A DNA stretch of 18,900 nt from Bacteroidales bacterium (GTDB taxonomy: Bacteria > Bacteroidota > Bacteroidia > Bacteroidales > Azobacteroidaceae), in NCBI GenBank assembly GCA_020860885.1, contig JAJBTS010000196.1:1-18900 (forward strand), in the 5' to 3' direction. Below are positions 1 through 6,678 of the stretch, piece by piece. Position 1 is the stretch's first letter, and the number at the start of each line of letters is the position of its first letter. The notes beneath the pieces were generated by a model that ran no database searches, was not told where the DNA came from, and was given only the letters and a program-made list of their open reading frames with translations. A program made the position numbers and the translations under genes.

Positions 1-49
1 GCTATACCGAACGATCACACTTTTTTTAATCAAAAATTGCAATTTATAT

Positions 50-562
50 ATGGTAGATTATAATTTTTCTTGGGATCAATTGGGCGATATTAACGAGGGG
101 CGCCCTAATTTGGGAAATCAGACAACTGTAGCTGTTTACAGGTTGATGCAATACACCATGAGGGCCGTTCTTGAAAAAGAATTCGGAGATGAAAAAACCA
201 AAGAGCTCTTAGCGCAAGCCGGCCGCTTAGCCGGAAAAGCGTTTTGTGAGAACATGATGGATATTACTCTTCCTTTGAATAAGTTTATAGCTCAGCTTCA
301 CGATGCCTTAATTGATTTATCTATTGGAATAATGAAAGTTGAGAAATCGGATGTAAATAATATGAGTTTTGTTATTACTATTTCCGAAGATTTGGATTGC
401 TCTGGTTTACCCTTAAAAGGAGTGACTGTATGCGATTACGATGAAGGTTTTATGGAGGGAATTTTCCAAACATATACAGGAAAAACATTTGATGTGAAAG
501 AAATAGACTGCTGGACTACTGGAGAACGGACTTGCCGATTTTCTATTAATCAAAGAAAATGA
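50..562 (+). CDS. V4R (4-vinyl reductase-like) domain small-molecule sensor protein
   Basis: A 170-residue soluble protein with no signal peptide or membrane segment. The C-terminal half (about residues 110-166) looks like a V4R domain: it ends in a cysteine-bearing motif EIDCWTTGERTCRF (C154, C162), with further cysteines at C66, C117 and C128. V4R domains bind small hydrophobic ligands or metals in several bacterial regulators; the ligand here is unknown. The frame is open to the left edge of the window, so an upstream start is formally possible, but the family-like N-terminus (YNFSWDQLGDI) begins right after this ATG. The next gene, a histidine kinase, starts one base after its stop, so the two are almost surely cotranscribed, and I infer that this protein is the ligand-sensing partner of that kinase. 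The V4R assignment is from motif recognition only. Confidence 0.75.
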   Translation: MVDYNFSWDQLGDINEGRPNLGNQTTVAVYRLMQYTMRAVLEKEFGDEKTKELLAQAGRLAGKAFCENMMDITLPLNKFIAQLHDALIDLSIGIMKVEKSDVNNMSFVITISEDLDCSGLPLKGVTVCDYDEGFMEGIFQTYTGKTFDVKEIDCWTTGERTCRFSINQRK

Positions 563-563
563 A

Positions 564-2075
564 ATGACTAAAAGTGAAAGTAAGGTAATTACCCAACTCA
601 CTGAATTAGTAGATGCTGTTTTAGAAGGAGATTATAAAAGAGTTTCTATTAATAAAGAAATTGAAGAGGTAAATGATCCTGAATTAAATGACCTGACTCA
701 AAAAGTTTTATTGCTTCAAAAGCAATACCTGGAAAGCTATGAATTTATTTTAGATTTATCACAAGGTAAATTGAACGTATCATCGCCTCATGATAATTCT
801 TTTACCAATCCTTTTAAACAATTGCACTCGGACCTCAGACATCTTACCTGGCAGATAAAACAAATTGCTGACGGAGATTACGATCAACGGGTATCTTTCT
901 CGGGTGATTTCTCTTACGCATTCAATAAGATGATATTGGCGTTACGGGAAAGGCAAATACTCGCAGAACTTAATGAAGAAAATAAACAATTGTTCCAGTC
1001 GTTCTTTAATACATCTCCCGACGGAGTTATTATCTGCGATTTAAATAGAAAAATTGAACTTATTTCGATAACAGCCAAGAAAATGCTTCAGTTGACCGAT
1101 GAAGACGTGCAGGAGGGACTTTATCTGGATGACCTTATTGAAGATGAATACCGAAAAAACATTCAAACCAACTTTGAGAAGCTTACTACAGGCATACCTA
1201 TGGTTTTTGAAGAAATTAAGGTCAAGAAAAAAGACGGTACATCCACATGGAATGAACCGAATGCCAGTATGTTGAAGGACTCGAAAGGAAATCCTAAAGG
1301 TTTTATTATTATTTTCCGTGATATTACACGCAGAAAAGACAACGAGCAACAACTACTCAAATTTGCAGATGACCTCCAGGAATCCAATTCGGCCAAAGAC
1401 GTTCTGTTCTCTATAATCGCCCATGATTTGAAAGATCCCTTCAATACTCTCTTAGGCTTCAGCAAGCTGCTATTAGAGAGTGTTAAATCAGGGAAATACG
1501 AAGATGTGGAATTTTATTTCGGATTAATGAATAATTCCGCTGAACGCGCCTACAGTCTGCTTATTAATCTTTTAGACTGGTCTATGCTGCAATTGGGAGG
1601 AATATCTGTTAATCTGGAAGCTACTGATATTAGTGAACTTATCCGGAACAATATAATGATTACTAATGCTTCGGCGCAGGATAAGAAACTCGAAATTATA
1701 TATGACAACGATGAAAGCTATTGGGTTGTAACGGATAAAACTATACTCAATACTATATTACGCAACCTTATTTACAATGCTGTAAAATATACTCCGGAAA
1801 AAGGCCGGATTGTTCTAACAGTCAATTCGACGCCTGATTTCTATTATATATCGGTTCAGGATAATGGAGTAGGAATCAAGGAAGAGAATTTGACTAAATT
1901 ATTCAAATTTAATGAGTTTCAAACTACATTAGGGACAAATAATGAAAAAGGAACCGGCCTGGGCTTATTATTATGTAAACATTTTATTGATTTGTTGGGA
2001 GGAAGCATTACTGTAAAAAGTATTTACCAAAAAGGATCCACCTTTACAATCTCTCTTCCTAATATACCTGACTAA
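564..2075 (+). CDS. Soluble sensor histidine kinase (HAMP-like repeats, PAS, HisKA, HATPase)
   Basis: A 503-residue histidine kinase that phosphorylates itself on a histidine and should pass the phosphate to a response regulator not seen in this window. The order is: N-terminal helical HAMP-like segments (about 10-140, with related stretches at EGDYKRVS and DGDYDQRVS); a PAS domain (about 143-260, ending FIIIFRDITRRK); a HisKA domain with the phospho-acceptor in IIAHDLKDPF (H287); and an HATPase domain with an N box near N405, DNGVGI at 433-438 and GTGLGL at 463-468. No transmembrane segment is visible, so it should be cytoplasmic and sense an internal signal. It starts one base after the V4R gene, which suggests translational coupling and a shared task. 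The kinase call is very secure; the partner and signal are inferred. Confidence 0.95.
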   Translation: MTKSESKVITQLTELVDAVLEGDYKRVSINKEIEEVNDPELNDLTQKVLLLQKQYLESYEFILDLSQGKLNVSSPHDNSFTNPFKQLHSDLRHLTWQIKQIADGDYDQRVSFSGDFSYAFNKMILALRERQILAELNEENKQLFQSFFNTSPDGVIICDLNRKIELISITAKKMLQLTDEDVQEGLYLDDLIEDEYRKNIQTNFEKLTTGIPMVFEEIKVKKKDGTSTWNEPNASMLKDSKGNPKGFIIIFRDITRRKDNEQQLLKFADDLQESNSAKDVLFSIIAHDLKDPFNTLLGFSKLLLESVKSGKYEDVEFYFGLMNNSAERAYSLLINLLDWSMLQLGGISVNLEATDISELIRNNIMITNASAQDKKLEIIYDNDESYWVVTDKTILNTILRNLIYNAVKYTPEKGRIVLTVNSTPDFYYISVQDNGVGIKEENLTKLFKFNEFQTTLGTNNEKGTGLGLLLCKHFIDLLGGSITVKSIYQKGSTFTISLPNIPD

Positions 2076-2136
2076 ACGTTCTCCTCTTTACCAAAGATTG
2101 AAAAAGATCAGACAAACGACATTTCGAAATAATTTA

Positions 2137-2144
2137 TATCTTTA
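2137..2144 (+). promoter_or_regulatory. Possible -7 element for the DUF4349 gene
   Basis: TATCTTTA lies 26 bases before the start codon and matches the Bacteroidota -7 consensus TAnnTTTG except at the last base. No TTTG is found about 20 bases upstream, so support is weak. Confidence 0.3.
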
Positions 2145-2169
2145 CTCCAAATTACTAATCTACTATTAA

Positions 2170-3009
2170 ATGAAAAAAATAACTTGTTTTCTATTAATTT
2201 CGACATTTTTATTTGTCATCGTGTCTTGTAGCCAAAAAGAGGAAATCAAAGAAATGGGCCATGCCGATATTGTAACGGAGACAGAAACCTCCGATATAAA
2301 ATATAACTCCTCGTCTTCGGATTCAGACGCTTCCCAACAACAGGATGTAACGGAGAAAAAGATTATAAAAGACGGAGAAATCATTGTAACCGTCAAGCAA
2401 TTGGAGAAAAGCAAGCTTCGCATTGATTCCTTACTGAAAAAATACAATGGATATTATGCCCGGGAGAAATTAAACAATACCGACTGGTCGTCGTCCTATT
2501 CTCTGCAGATACGAGTTCCAGGCTCCAATTTTGAAAAATTAGTCAAAGATATTGAGGCGGGTGAAGGAAAAATAGATCATAAGGCTCTTGAAACCAGAGA
2601 TGTTACGGAACAATATGTAGATCTGGAAACCCGACTGGATAATAAACGTAGTTATCTGGAACGCTATAAAGAAATTCTTAAACAAGCCAAAAGTATAAAA
2701 GAAATACTCGAAGTAGAAGAAATCATTCGGAAAATGGAAGAAGAAATTGAAAGTACCACAGGCAGAATCAGATATCTGAAAGACCAGGTTGCTTACAGTT
2801 CTTTAGACTTAACTATAACCACTGAAAAAGATTATAAATATCTACCGGATAAACGTCCGGGCTTCTTTGAAAGACTGAAACAATCTTTATCCAACGGCTG
2901 GTTCGGATTTGTGGATTTCCTTCTTGTTATCTTAAAAATCTGGCCCTTCTGGATAATCATTGGTTTAGGGATTTACTTTTGGAGAAGATGGAGAAACGAA
3001 AAAGAATAA
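2170..3009 (+). CDS. DUF4349 domain lipoprotein
   Basis: A 279-residue predicted lipoprotein. The signal peptide ends in a lipobox IVSC (C20), followed by a Ser/Asp-rich linker (about 40-60). The body, residues 64-218, has the DUF4349 pattern: a beta segment (KKIIKDGEIIVTV), the IRVPGSNFEKLV motif, the RDVTEQYVDLETRL motif, and then a long charged helix with coiled-coil character (about 155-207). A hydrophobic segment at about 244-270 is followed by a basic tail (RRWRNEKE), as expected for a C-terminal membrane anchor, so the protein may be tethered at both ends. The family has no established biochemical function. It has its own intergenic region upstream and converges on birA across the 23-bp repeat region. 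The family assignment is confident; the function is unknown. Confidence 0.85.
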   Translation: MKKITCFLLISTFLFVIVSCSQKEEIKEMGHADIVTETETSDIKYNSSSSDSDASQQQDVTEKKIIKDGEIIVTVKQLEKSKLRIDSLLKKYNGYYAREKLNNTDWSSSYSLQIRVPGSNFEKLVKDIEAGEGKIDHKALETRDVTEQYVDLETRLDNKRSYLERYKEILKQAKSIKEILEVEEIIRKMEEEIESTTGRIRYLKDQVAYSSLDLTITTEKDYKYLPDKRPGFFERLKQSLSNGWFGFVDFLLVILKIWPFWIIIGLGIYFWRRWRNEKE

Positions 3010-3020
3010 AAGACTGTAAT
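3010..3020 (+). repeat. Left copy of an 11-bp direct repeat flanking the 23-bp array
   Basis: AAGACTGTAAT begins right after the stop codon of the DUF4349 gene. An identical copy lies at 3318-3328, on the other side of the array. The left copy runs into ATTAACCGG (3019-3027), whose reverse complement CCGGTTAAT (3329-3337) directly follows the right copy. Confidence 0.7.
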
Positions 3021-3056
3021 TAACCGGTAAGCAGCTGAATTTTTGATAGTAAAATC

Positions 3057-3286
3057 GCGAAGAGTATCTACCCCCCGTTGTGAAGAGCATTGACACCGGT
3101 TAGCGGAGAGTATCTCGATGGGGGAGCGGAGAGTATTAACACCCCGTCGCGGTAAGTATCTCGGGGAGGTCGCGATACTTACCGCGAGAGGGTAGCGAAG
3201 AGTATCTCGGAGGGGTAGTGATACTTACCGCAAAAAGGTGGCGATAAGCATTAAAAAAGGGGAAGAATACTTATCGCTATTGAAAG
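3057..3286. repeat. Ten-unit degenerate 23-bp tandem repeat array
   Basis: Ten consecutive units start at 3057, 3080, 3103, 3126, 3149, 3172, 3195, 3218, 3241 and 3264, each exactly 23 bases with no slip in phase. Each unit opens with a more conserved half (GCGRAGAGTATC or GCGRTAAGTATC) and closes with a variable G-rich or C-rich half. Base 10 of the unit is A in all ten, and bases 1 and 3 are G in nine. Units 5, 7 and 9 carry the core forward, while units 6, 8 and 10 carry it as reverse complement (for example GATACTTACCGC at 3174-3185 and 3220-3231, against GCGGTAAGTATC at 3149-3160). Three successive dyads with 13-base loops result. The period is not a multiple of three and the region holds frequent stops, so it is not coding. 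It fills the gap between the ends of two convergent genes. Function unknown. Confidence 0.85.
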
Positions 3287-3317
3287 GTAATATTTTTCTT
3301 ATTTTAAGTGGTGACCG

Positions 3318-3328
3318 AAGACTGTAAT
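3318..3328 (+). repeat. Right copy of the 11-bp direct repeat flanking the 23-bp array
   Basis: AAGACTGTAAT, identical to 3010-3020, lies just before the stop codon of birA (3333-3335 on the other strand). Together the copies bracket a 297-bp interval that contains the whole 23-bp array, as a target duplication or a recombination scar might. Confidence 0.7.
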
Positions 3329-3332
3329 CCGG

Positions 3333-4061
3333 TTAATAAATAAACGAAATTTCCTTAAAAGAATAACTTCTTTCTTCGCCCTTATCTGTTCTCAGAAAGA
3401 ATAGTCCGCTATCTTTAACTTCCAGAATTTCAGCCATAAATTGACCGTTTCTATCCTGATATCTATAAAATCCTGATTTACGGTACAGGGTATCATTATA
3501 ACTTCGGGATATAAAACTATAAGATCCTTTTTTTAAAAGGTCATACCAGTAGGAAATTCGCTTCATCATCCTTTTCAGAAAAAGATCCAGATCCGTTTCA
3601 ATTCCGGTTAATTGCTTCAAAGAAACAGGATTCTGAGCGTTACTGGTAAATATTTCCTGATTAATGTTCACTCCTATGCCGACTATGGATTTCAAAATTT
3701 CCTGTCCGATGAGTTCATTTTCAATCAATATTCCGGTAATCTTTTTATCGTTGATGTAGACATCGTTGGGCCATTTGACACACACAGGCTGGACAAACTC
3801 CTCTAAGACTTCTTTAACGCCCAAGGCAATTACCTCCGACAAAAGGAAATGTTTTTTCAGGGGCAGAAAAGAAGGGTAAAAGAGGATACTGCAAGTAATA
3901 TTTTTTCCCGGTTCTGCTTCCCACGAAGTACCCGACTGTCCTCTTCCCGCCGTCTGGGAATAAGCCTGCACGACAGTTAATTCCTCGACTTCCTGCTTTT
4001 GAGACAGTTCTTTCAGATAAATATTGGTAGAAGAAGTCGAATCAATCTTTATAATATTCAT
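3333..4061 (-). CDS. birA: Biotin--[acetyl-CoA-carboxylase] ligase, no DNA-binding domain
   Basis: A 242-residue biotin protein ligase, which makes biotinyl-AMP and attaches biotin to the carrier domain of biotin-dependent carboxylases. Family motifs are present in order: the GRGQSGTSWEAEPGKN biotin/AMP loop (39-54), VKWPNDVYI (95-103), KKITGILIE (106-114) with the conserved lysine, and GIGVNIN (128-134). There is no N-terminal helix-turn-helix such as E. coli BirA carries, so this is the monofunctional type and should not act as the biotin operon repressor. Its start overlaps the end of the YjbR-type gene by 20 bases, which implies translational coupling in an operon with that gene and the small membrane protein. 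The stop codon sits next to the right flank of the 23-bp repeat region. Confidence 0.95.
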   Translation of the reverse strand: MNIIKIDSTSSTNIYLKELSQKQEVEELTVVQAYSQTAGRGQSGTSWEAEPGKNITCSILFYPSFLPLKKHFLLSEVIALGVKEVLEEFVQPVCVKWPNDVYINDKKITGILIENELIGQEILKSIVGIGVNINQEIFTSNAQNPVSLKQLTGIETDLDLFLKRMMKRISYWYDLLKKGSYSFISRSYNDTLYRKSGFYRYQDRNGQFMAEILEVKDSGLFFLRTDKGEERSYSFKEISFIY

Positions 4062-4398
4062 CTCTTACTTTTTTCGGAAGTTTCTTCATCACTTCATCCA
4101 CAGAATGTTTAATCCAGGATTTTACTCCTTCATCACTCATATCTTTATTCAGGTAAATGGTATTCCAGTATTTTTTATTGAAATGATAAGCAGGTACTAC
4201 AGATGAGTAGTTTTCTCTCAGTTCTATCGCTTTATCCGGATCACATTTTAAGGAGATCTGGAGCTCCGGTTCATCTAAAGGTATAAGAGCGTACATTTTA
4301 TCATGAATTTTCATGACCATAGAGACTTCATCAAATGGAAAAGTCTCTTTTGTACCTTTAATAGAAGCACAATATTCGTGAAGTTCTTCAATATTCAT
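4042..4398 (-). CDS. MmcQ/YjbR family protein
   Basis: A 118-residue protein with the full YjbR/MmcQ fold pattern: an N-terminal helix, the KETFPFDE segment (17-24), the central KMYALIPL and ISLKCDPDKAIELRE stretches, and the conserved SVVPAYHFNKKYWNTI motif (66-81). Structures of this family resemble the CyaY fold and a DNA-binding role has been proposed, but no reaction is established. It has neither a signal peptide nor membrane segments, so it should be cytoplasmic. It lies between the small membrane protein (14-base gap) and birA (20-base overlap). The family assignment is secure; the cellular role is unknown. Confidence 0.88.
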   Translation of the reverse strand: MNIEELHEYCASIKGTKETFPFDEVSMVMKIHDKMYALIPLDEPELQISLKCDPDKAIELRENYSSVVPAYHFNKKYWNTIYLNKDMSDEGVKSWIKHSVDEVMKKLPKKVRDEYYKD

Positions 4399-4412
4399 AA
4401 AATTTACATTAA

Positions 4413-4826
4413 TTATATATAAGATTTGATTTTAGCAATTAAAATGGGCATCACTCCGACATAAAGGGCATAAACAAATACACCGATAAAACCCAACAGG
4501 AAATATCCGGTATATTCCATGAAAGACATATTTCCTATCCAGAAAAGCTGAACACAAAAAACAAATACAAGGGTTAACAGCATCCAGTAAAGACCCATAA
4601 GAATATATTCTTTCAAAGTACCTCTTCCTAATCTGGGTATTAGAACGAGGCTCAAAAGAAATACCGAAATACACCAGATATAGTCTTCCAATGGAATTCC
4701 CAAAAAAGAATGGTAAATACGATAATAAAAGAATAAGTCACGTAGAGATGCCTGTAAAAAAAATAAAGGAGCTATGGTTAACCATACCCAGATAGACTTA
4801 AGAACCCTATTTCTTTTCATTCGCAT
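4413..4826 (-). CDS. Small multi-spanning membrane protein of unknown function
   Basis: A 137-residue hydrophobic protein with about four predicted membrane helices (roughly 10-26, 49-64, 74-96 and 105-131) and a basic N-terminus (MRMKRNRVLK). I do not recognise a family. A second in-frame ATG at 4820 (M3) would also serve as start. A good promoter lies just upstream (TTTG, 19 bases, TAACTTTG at 4834-4864 on this strand), so this gene probably heads the transcript that continues into the YjbR-type gene and birA. The size, helix spacing and genomic position support a real gene, but nothing in the sequence points to a substrate or partner. Confidence 0.75.
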   Translation of the reverse strand: MRMKRNRVLKSIWVWLTIAPLFFLQASLRDLFFYYRIYHSFLGIPLEDYIWCISVFLLSLVLIPRLGRGTLKEYILMGLYWMLLTLVFVFCVQLFWIGNMSFMEYTGYFLLGFIGVFVYALYVGVMPILIAKIKSYI

Positions 4827-4833
4827 CTAACGG

Positions 4834-4864
4834 CAAAGTTATCAAATATACAATGATTCTCAAA
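4834..4864 (-). promoter_or_regulatory. Promoter for the small membrane protein-yjbR-birA operon
   Basis: Read on the minus strand, TTTG (4864-4861), a 19-base spacer and TAACTTTG (4841-4834) match the Bacteroidota housekeeping promoter pattern. The initiation site would fall a few bases before the start codon at 4826-4824. The -33 element lies just past the yraN stop, so the operon can be transcribed independently of yraN. Confidence 0.65.
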
Positions 4865-4871
4865 TAAAATA

Positions 4872-5252
4872 TTACCTCCTCCTATGAATATTTACGGGAG
4901 GATAAAATGCATCTTCGATATGATCAATCTGAAAGTTGGGATAATACCCTGTTACACAAATTACATCGAATCGGACTGGAAGATCTATATTGAAGTATTT
5001 GATATAAAAATCAGTAGCAGAGATGATACGCTTTATTTTCGTATTATTGACGGCAGATTCGGGTGAATCCCATTCATTTCCGGAACGGGTTTTAACTTCT
5101 ACAACGACGAGTTCTTCTTCAGTTTGTGCTACAATATCCAATTCCAAATGTCCCCGATACCAATTGATGTGGCGTATCTGATAATTCTTCATTTTAAGAT
5201 ACTCTATGGCAGCAGCTTCTCCCTTTTTTCCTATTTCATTATGTTGAGCCAT
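4872..5252 (-). CDS. UPF0102 (YraN-like) endonuclease-fold protein
   Basis: A 126-residue protein of the YraN/UPF0102 family, which has a restriction-endonuclease-like fold; its in vivo substrate is not established. The family features are GKKGEAAAIEYL (8-19), an INWYRGHLELDIVA core (29-42) with acidic E37 and D39, and VVVEVKTR (49-56) with E52 and K54, the expected metal-binding and catalytic pattern. I chose the start at 5252 rather than an in-frame ATG at 5273: a strong promoter is visible at 5271-5302 on this strand, and its -7 element covers the upstream ATG, so that codon should not lie in the message. The protein also begins MAQHNEIGKKGE, as family members usually do. It is divergent from the small RHH-like gene. 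Confidence 0.88.
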   Translation of the reverse strand: MAQHNEIGKKGEAAAIEYLKMKNYQIRHINWYRGHLELDIVAQTEEELVVVEVKTRSGNEWDSPESAVNNTKIKRIISATDFYIKYFNIDLPVRFDVICVTGYYPNFQIDHIEDAFYPPVNIHRRR

Positions 5253-5270
5253 GGCTAAATGGATTTTATA

Positions 5271-5302
5271 CAAATATATAGTGTTTTTCTTTTTATTTCA
5301 AA
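5271..5302 (-). promoter_or_regulatory. Strong promoter for the YraN-like gene
   Basis: On the minus strand, TTTG (5302-5299), a spacer of exactly 20 bases and TATATTTG (5278-5271) match the Bacteroidota promoter consensus at every defined position. The predicted start of transcription is about 10-15 bases upstream of the ATG at 5252, and this decides the start codon of the gene. Confidence 0.75.
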
Positions 5303-5312
5303 CGGAAGGACT

Positions 5313-5320
5313 TATTTTTG
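5313..5320 (+). promoter_or_regulatory. Possible -7 element for the 5329-7637 gene run
   Basis: TATTTTTG matches TAnnTTTG and lies only eight bases before the ATG at 5329, so the message would be nearly leaderless. No clear TTTG occurs about 20 bases upstream, so this is a tentative call. Confidence 0.4.
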
Positions 5321-5328
5321 TATCCGTA

Positions 5329-5559
5329 ATGAAAAAGAAGAGGAAACATAGTCGTCCTGCGCCTTCCCAACCACGAAACAAGCGGCTCACGCTTATGGTT
5401 AGTGAAGAAGAATTTAACAGGATCAACAGCTATCTGGAAAAATATAAAATAGGTAATCGTTCCCACTGGATGCGGACTACTTTATTGTCGCAGATAGGAA
5501 CTGTGTTGGTAGACAGAGACTATCCTACTCTTTTCAGTGAACATGAAATGCGAAAATAA
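5329..5559 (+). CDS. Small basic ribbon-helix-helix-like protein
   Basis: A 76-residue protein with a very basic N-terminus (MKKKRKHSRP) and then a strand-helix-helix pattern: RLTLMVSEEEFNRINSYLEK (19-38) followed by GNRSHWMRTTLLSQI (42-56). This resembles ribbon-helix-helix DNA-binding proteins, including the mobilisation-protein type, but no relaxase or mobile-element gene lies nearby, so a conjugation role is not supported. An in-frame ATG at 5251 would add 26 mostly hydrophobic residues. I prefer 5329 because the extension would overlap the divergent YraN start and promoter and disrupts the fold pattern. The cyclophilin gene starts 11 bases after its stop, so they are probably cotranscribed. 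It may be a transcriptional regulator; the target is unknown. Confidence 0.65.
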   Translation: MKKKRKHSRPAPSQPRNKRLTLMVSEEEFNRINSYLEKYKIGNRSHWMRTTLLSQIGTVLVDRDYPTLFSEHEMRK

Positions 5560-5570
5560 ATTGAAAAGCA

Positions 5571-6227
5571 ATGAAAATACAAAAATTATCCTTATTCATC
5601 TTATTATTAATTACAGTTATGTCTATTTCCTGTAAGGCAGAAGAGCCAACGTATACCATTGAAACGACTTTAGGTAATATCAAAGTAAAGTTGTATGAAA
5701 AAACACCTTTACATAAGGCTAATTTTGAAAAATTAGTCGAGGAGAAAGTCTACGACGGCGTTCTTTTCCATCGGGTTATTGAAGATTTTATGATACAAAC
5801 AGGAGATCCGACCACAAAACCCGGAGCGGAAGGTACGGAAGTGGAAGAGAAAGATGAAGATAGAATCCCTGCAGAGATCGTTCCGGAATATTTCCATAAA
5901 AAGGGAGCTTTGGCGGCGGCCCGTATGGGAGACGGTGTAAATCCTGAAAAAAAATCTTCACCTACTCAATTCTATATTGTTCACGGCGAAAAATACTCTG
6001 TCAGAAAATTTAGCCTGCTGGAAGAACAAACCGGTAGAAGTTGGCCGAAAGAACAGGAATCTGTTTACAAAAAAGTAGGAGGAGCTCCTTTCCTGGATAG
6101 GGAATACACTGTATTCGGTGAAGTAGTGGAAGGATTGGATATCGTAGATAAGATTGCAGAATTACCCACGGACTCCCGCGATAATCCTTTAACAGAAGTC
6201 CGCATCATCACCATTACAAAAGATTAA
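5571..6227 (+). CDS. Cyclophilin-type peptidyl-prolyl isomerase lipoprotein
   Basis: A 218-residue peptidyl-prolyl cis-trans isomerase, which should help fold secreted proteins from a lipid anchor. The signal peptide ends at a lipobox-like site SISC (C21). The cyclophilin domain runs from about 27 to 217, with ETTLGNIKVKLYEKTP (31-46), the catalytic region LFHRVIEDFMIQTGDP (65-80, including R68 and Q76), SSPTQFYIVHG around 130, and the YTVFGEVVEGLDIVDKIA end motif. A charged insert (about 84-100) and a second insert around 140-170 make it longer than the minimal enzyme, as is common in this phylum. It lies 11 bases after the RHH-like gene and 7 bases before tadA, in an apparent operon. The enzyme family is secure; its clients are unknown. 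Confidence 0.92.
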   Translation: MKIQKLSLFILLLITVMSISCKAEEPTYTIETTLGNIKVKLYEKTPLHKANFEKLVEEKVYDGVLFHRVIEDFMIQTGDPTTKPGAEGTEVEEKDEDRIPAEIVPEYFHKKGALAAARMGDGVNPEKKSSPTQFYIVHGEKYSVRKFSLLEEQTGRSWPKEQESVYKKVGGAPFLDREYTVFGEVVEGLDIVDKIAELPTDSRDNPLTEVRIITITKD

Positions 6228-6234
6228 TCTTTGA

Positions 6235-6678
6235 ATGTCCGGTTTACTTACTGATGAACATTTCATGAAACAAGCTTTGTTTGAAGCACAAAAAGCTTTT
6301 GACAGAGGGGAAGTTCCTATAGGTGCAGTTATTGTCTGCGACAACCGGATTATTGCCCGGGGTCATAATCTTACCGAGACATTGAATGACGTAACAGCTC
6401 ATGCTGAGATGCAGGCGATTACAGCCGCTTCATCTGTTTTGGGAGGTAAATATCTTATTGACTGTACATTGTATGTTACCATAGAACCCTGCCCTATGTG
6501 CGCCGGGGGATTGGGCTGGTCACAGATTTCCCGTATCGTTTACGGCGCAGAAGATGAGAAACGCGGTTATCACAAAATTGCTCCTGAAGCTTTGCACCCT
6601 AAAACCAAAGTGGTTTCAGGTGTTATGAAAAAGGAGGCTTCCGAATTAATGAAGAAATTTTTCCAGACAAAACGATGA
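6235..6678 (+). CDS. tadA: tRNA adenosine(34) deaminase TadA
   Basis: A 147-residue zinc-dependent deaminase of the TadA type, which converts adenosine 34 to inosine in tRNA-Arg(ACG) so that one tRNA reads several arginine codons. The active-site signature is complete: NDVTAHAEMQAI with H56 and the proton-shuttling E58, and EPCPMCAGGL with zinc ligands C86 and C89. RGEVPIGAVIV (24-34) and the C-terminal VMKKEASELMKKFF helix are typical of TadA. A related nucleoside deaminase such as guanine deaminase is the main alternative, but the length and the C-terminus favour TadA. Its stop overlaps the start of the epimerase gene (ATGA), so the two are translationally coupled. Confidence 0.85.
   Translation: MSGLLTDEHFMKQALFEAQKAFDRGEVPIGAVIVCDNRIIARGHNLTETLNDVTAHAEMQAITAASSVLGGKYLIDCTLYVTIEPCPMCAGGLGWSQISRIVYGAEDEKRGYHKIAPEALHPKTKVVSGVMKKEASELMKKFFQTKR

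Noticed and set aside
50..562. H-NOX haem sensor
   Set aside because: The size and kinase neighbour fit, but the YxSxR haem motif is missing and the cysteine-bearing C-terminus fits V4R instead.
3057..3286. CRISPR array
   Set aside because: The units are 23 bases in total with no clean repeat/spacer division, the conserved half is degenerate and partly inverted, and no cas gene is near.
5253..5273. Seven-residue N-terminal extension of the YraN-like protein
   Set aside because: The upstream ATG lies within the -7 element of a strong promoter, and the family N-terminus fits the start at 5252.
5329..5559. Mobilisation protein marking a mobile element
   Set aside because: The RHH-like pattern recalls mobilisation proteins, but there is no relaxase, integrase, transposase or attachment site nearby, and the neighbours are ordinary chromosomal genes.
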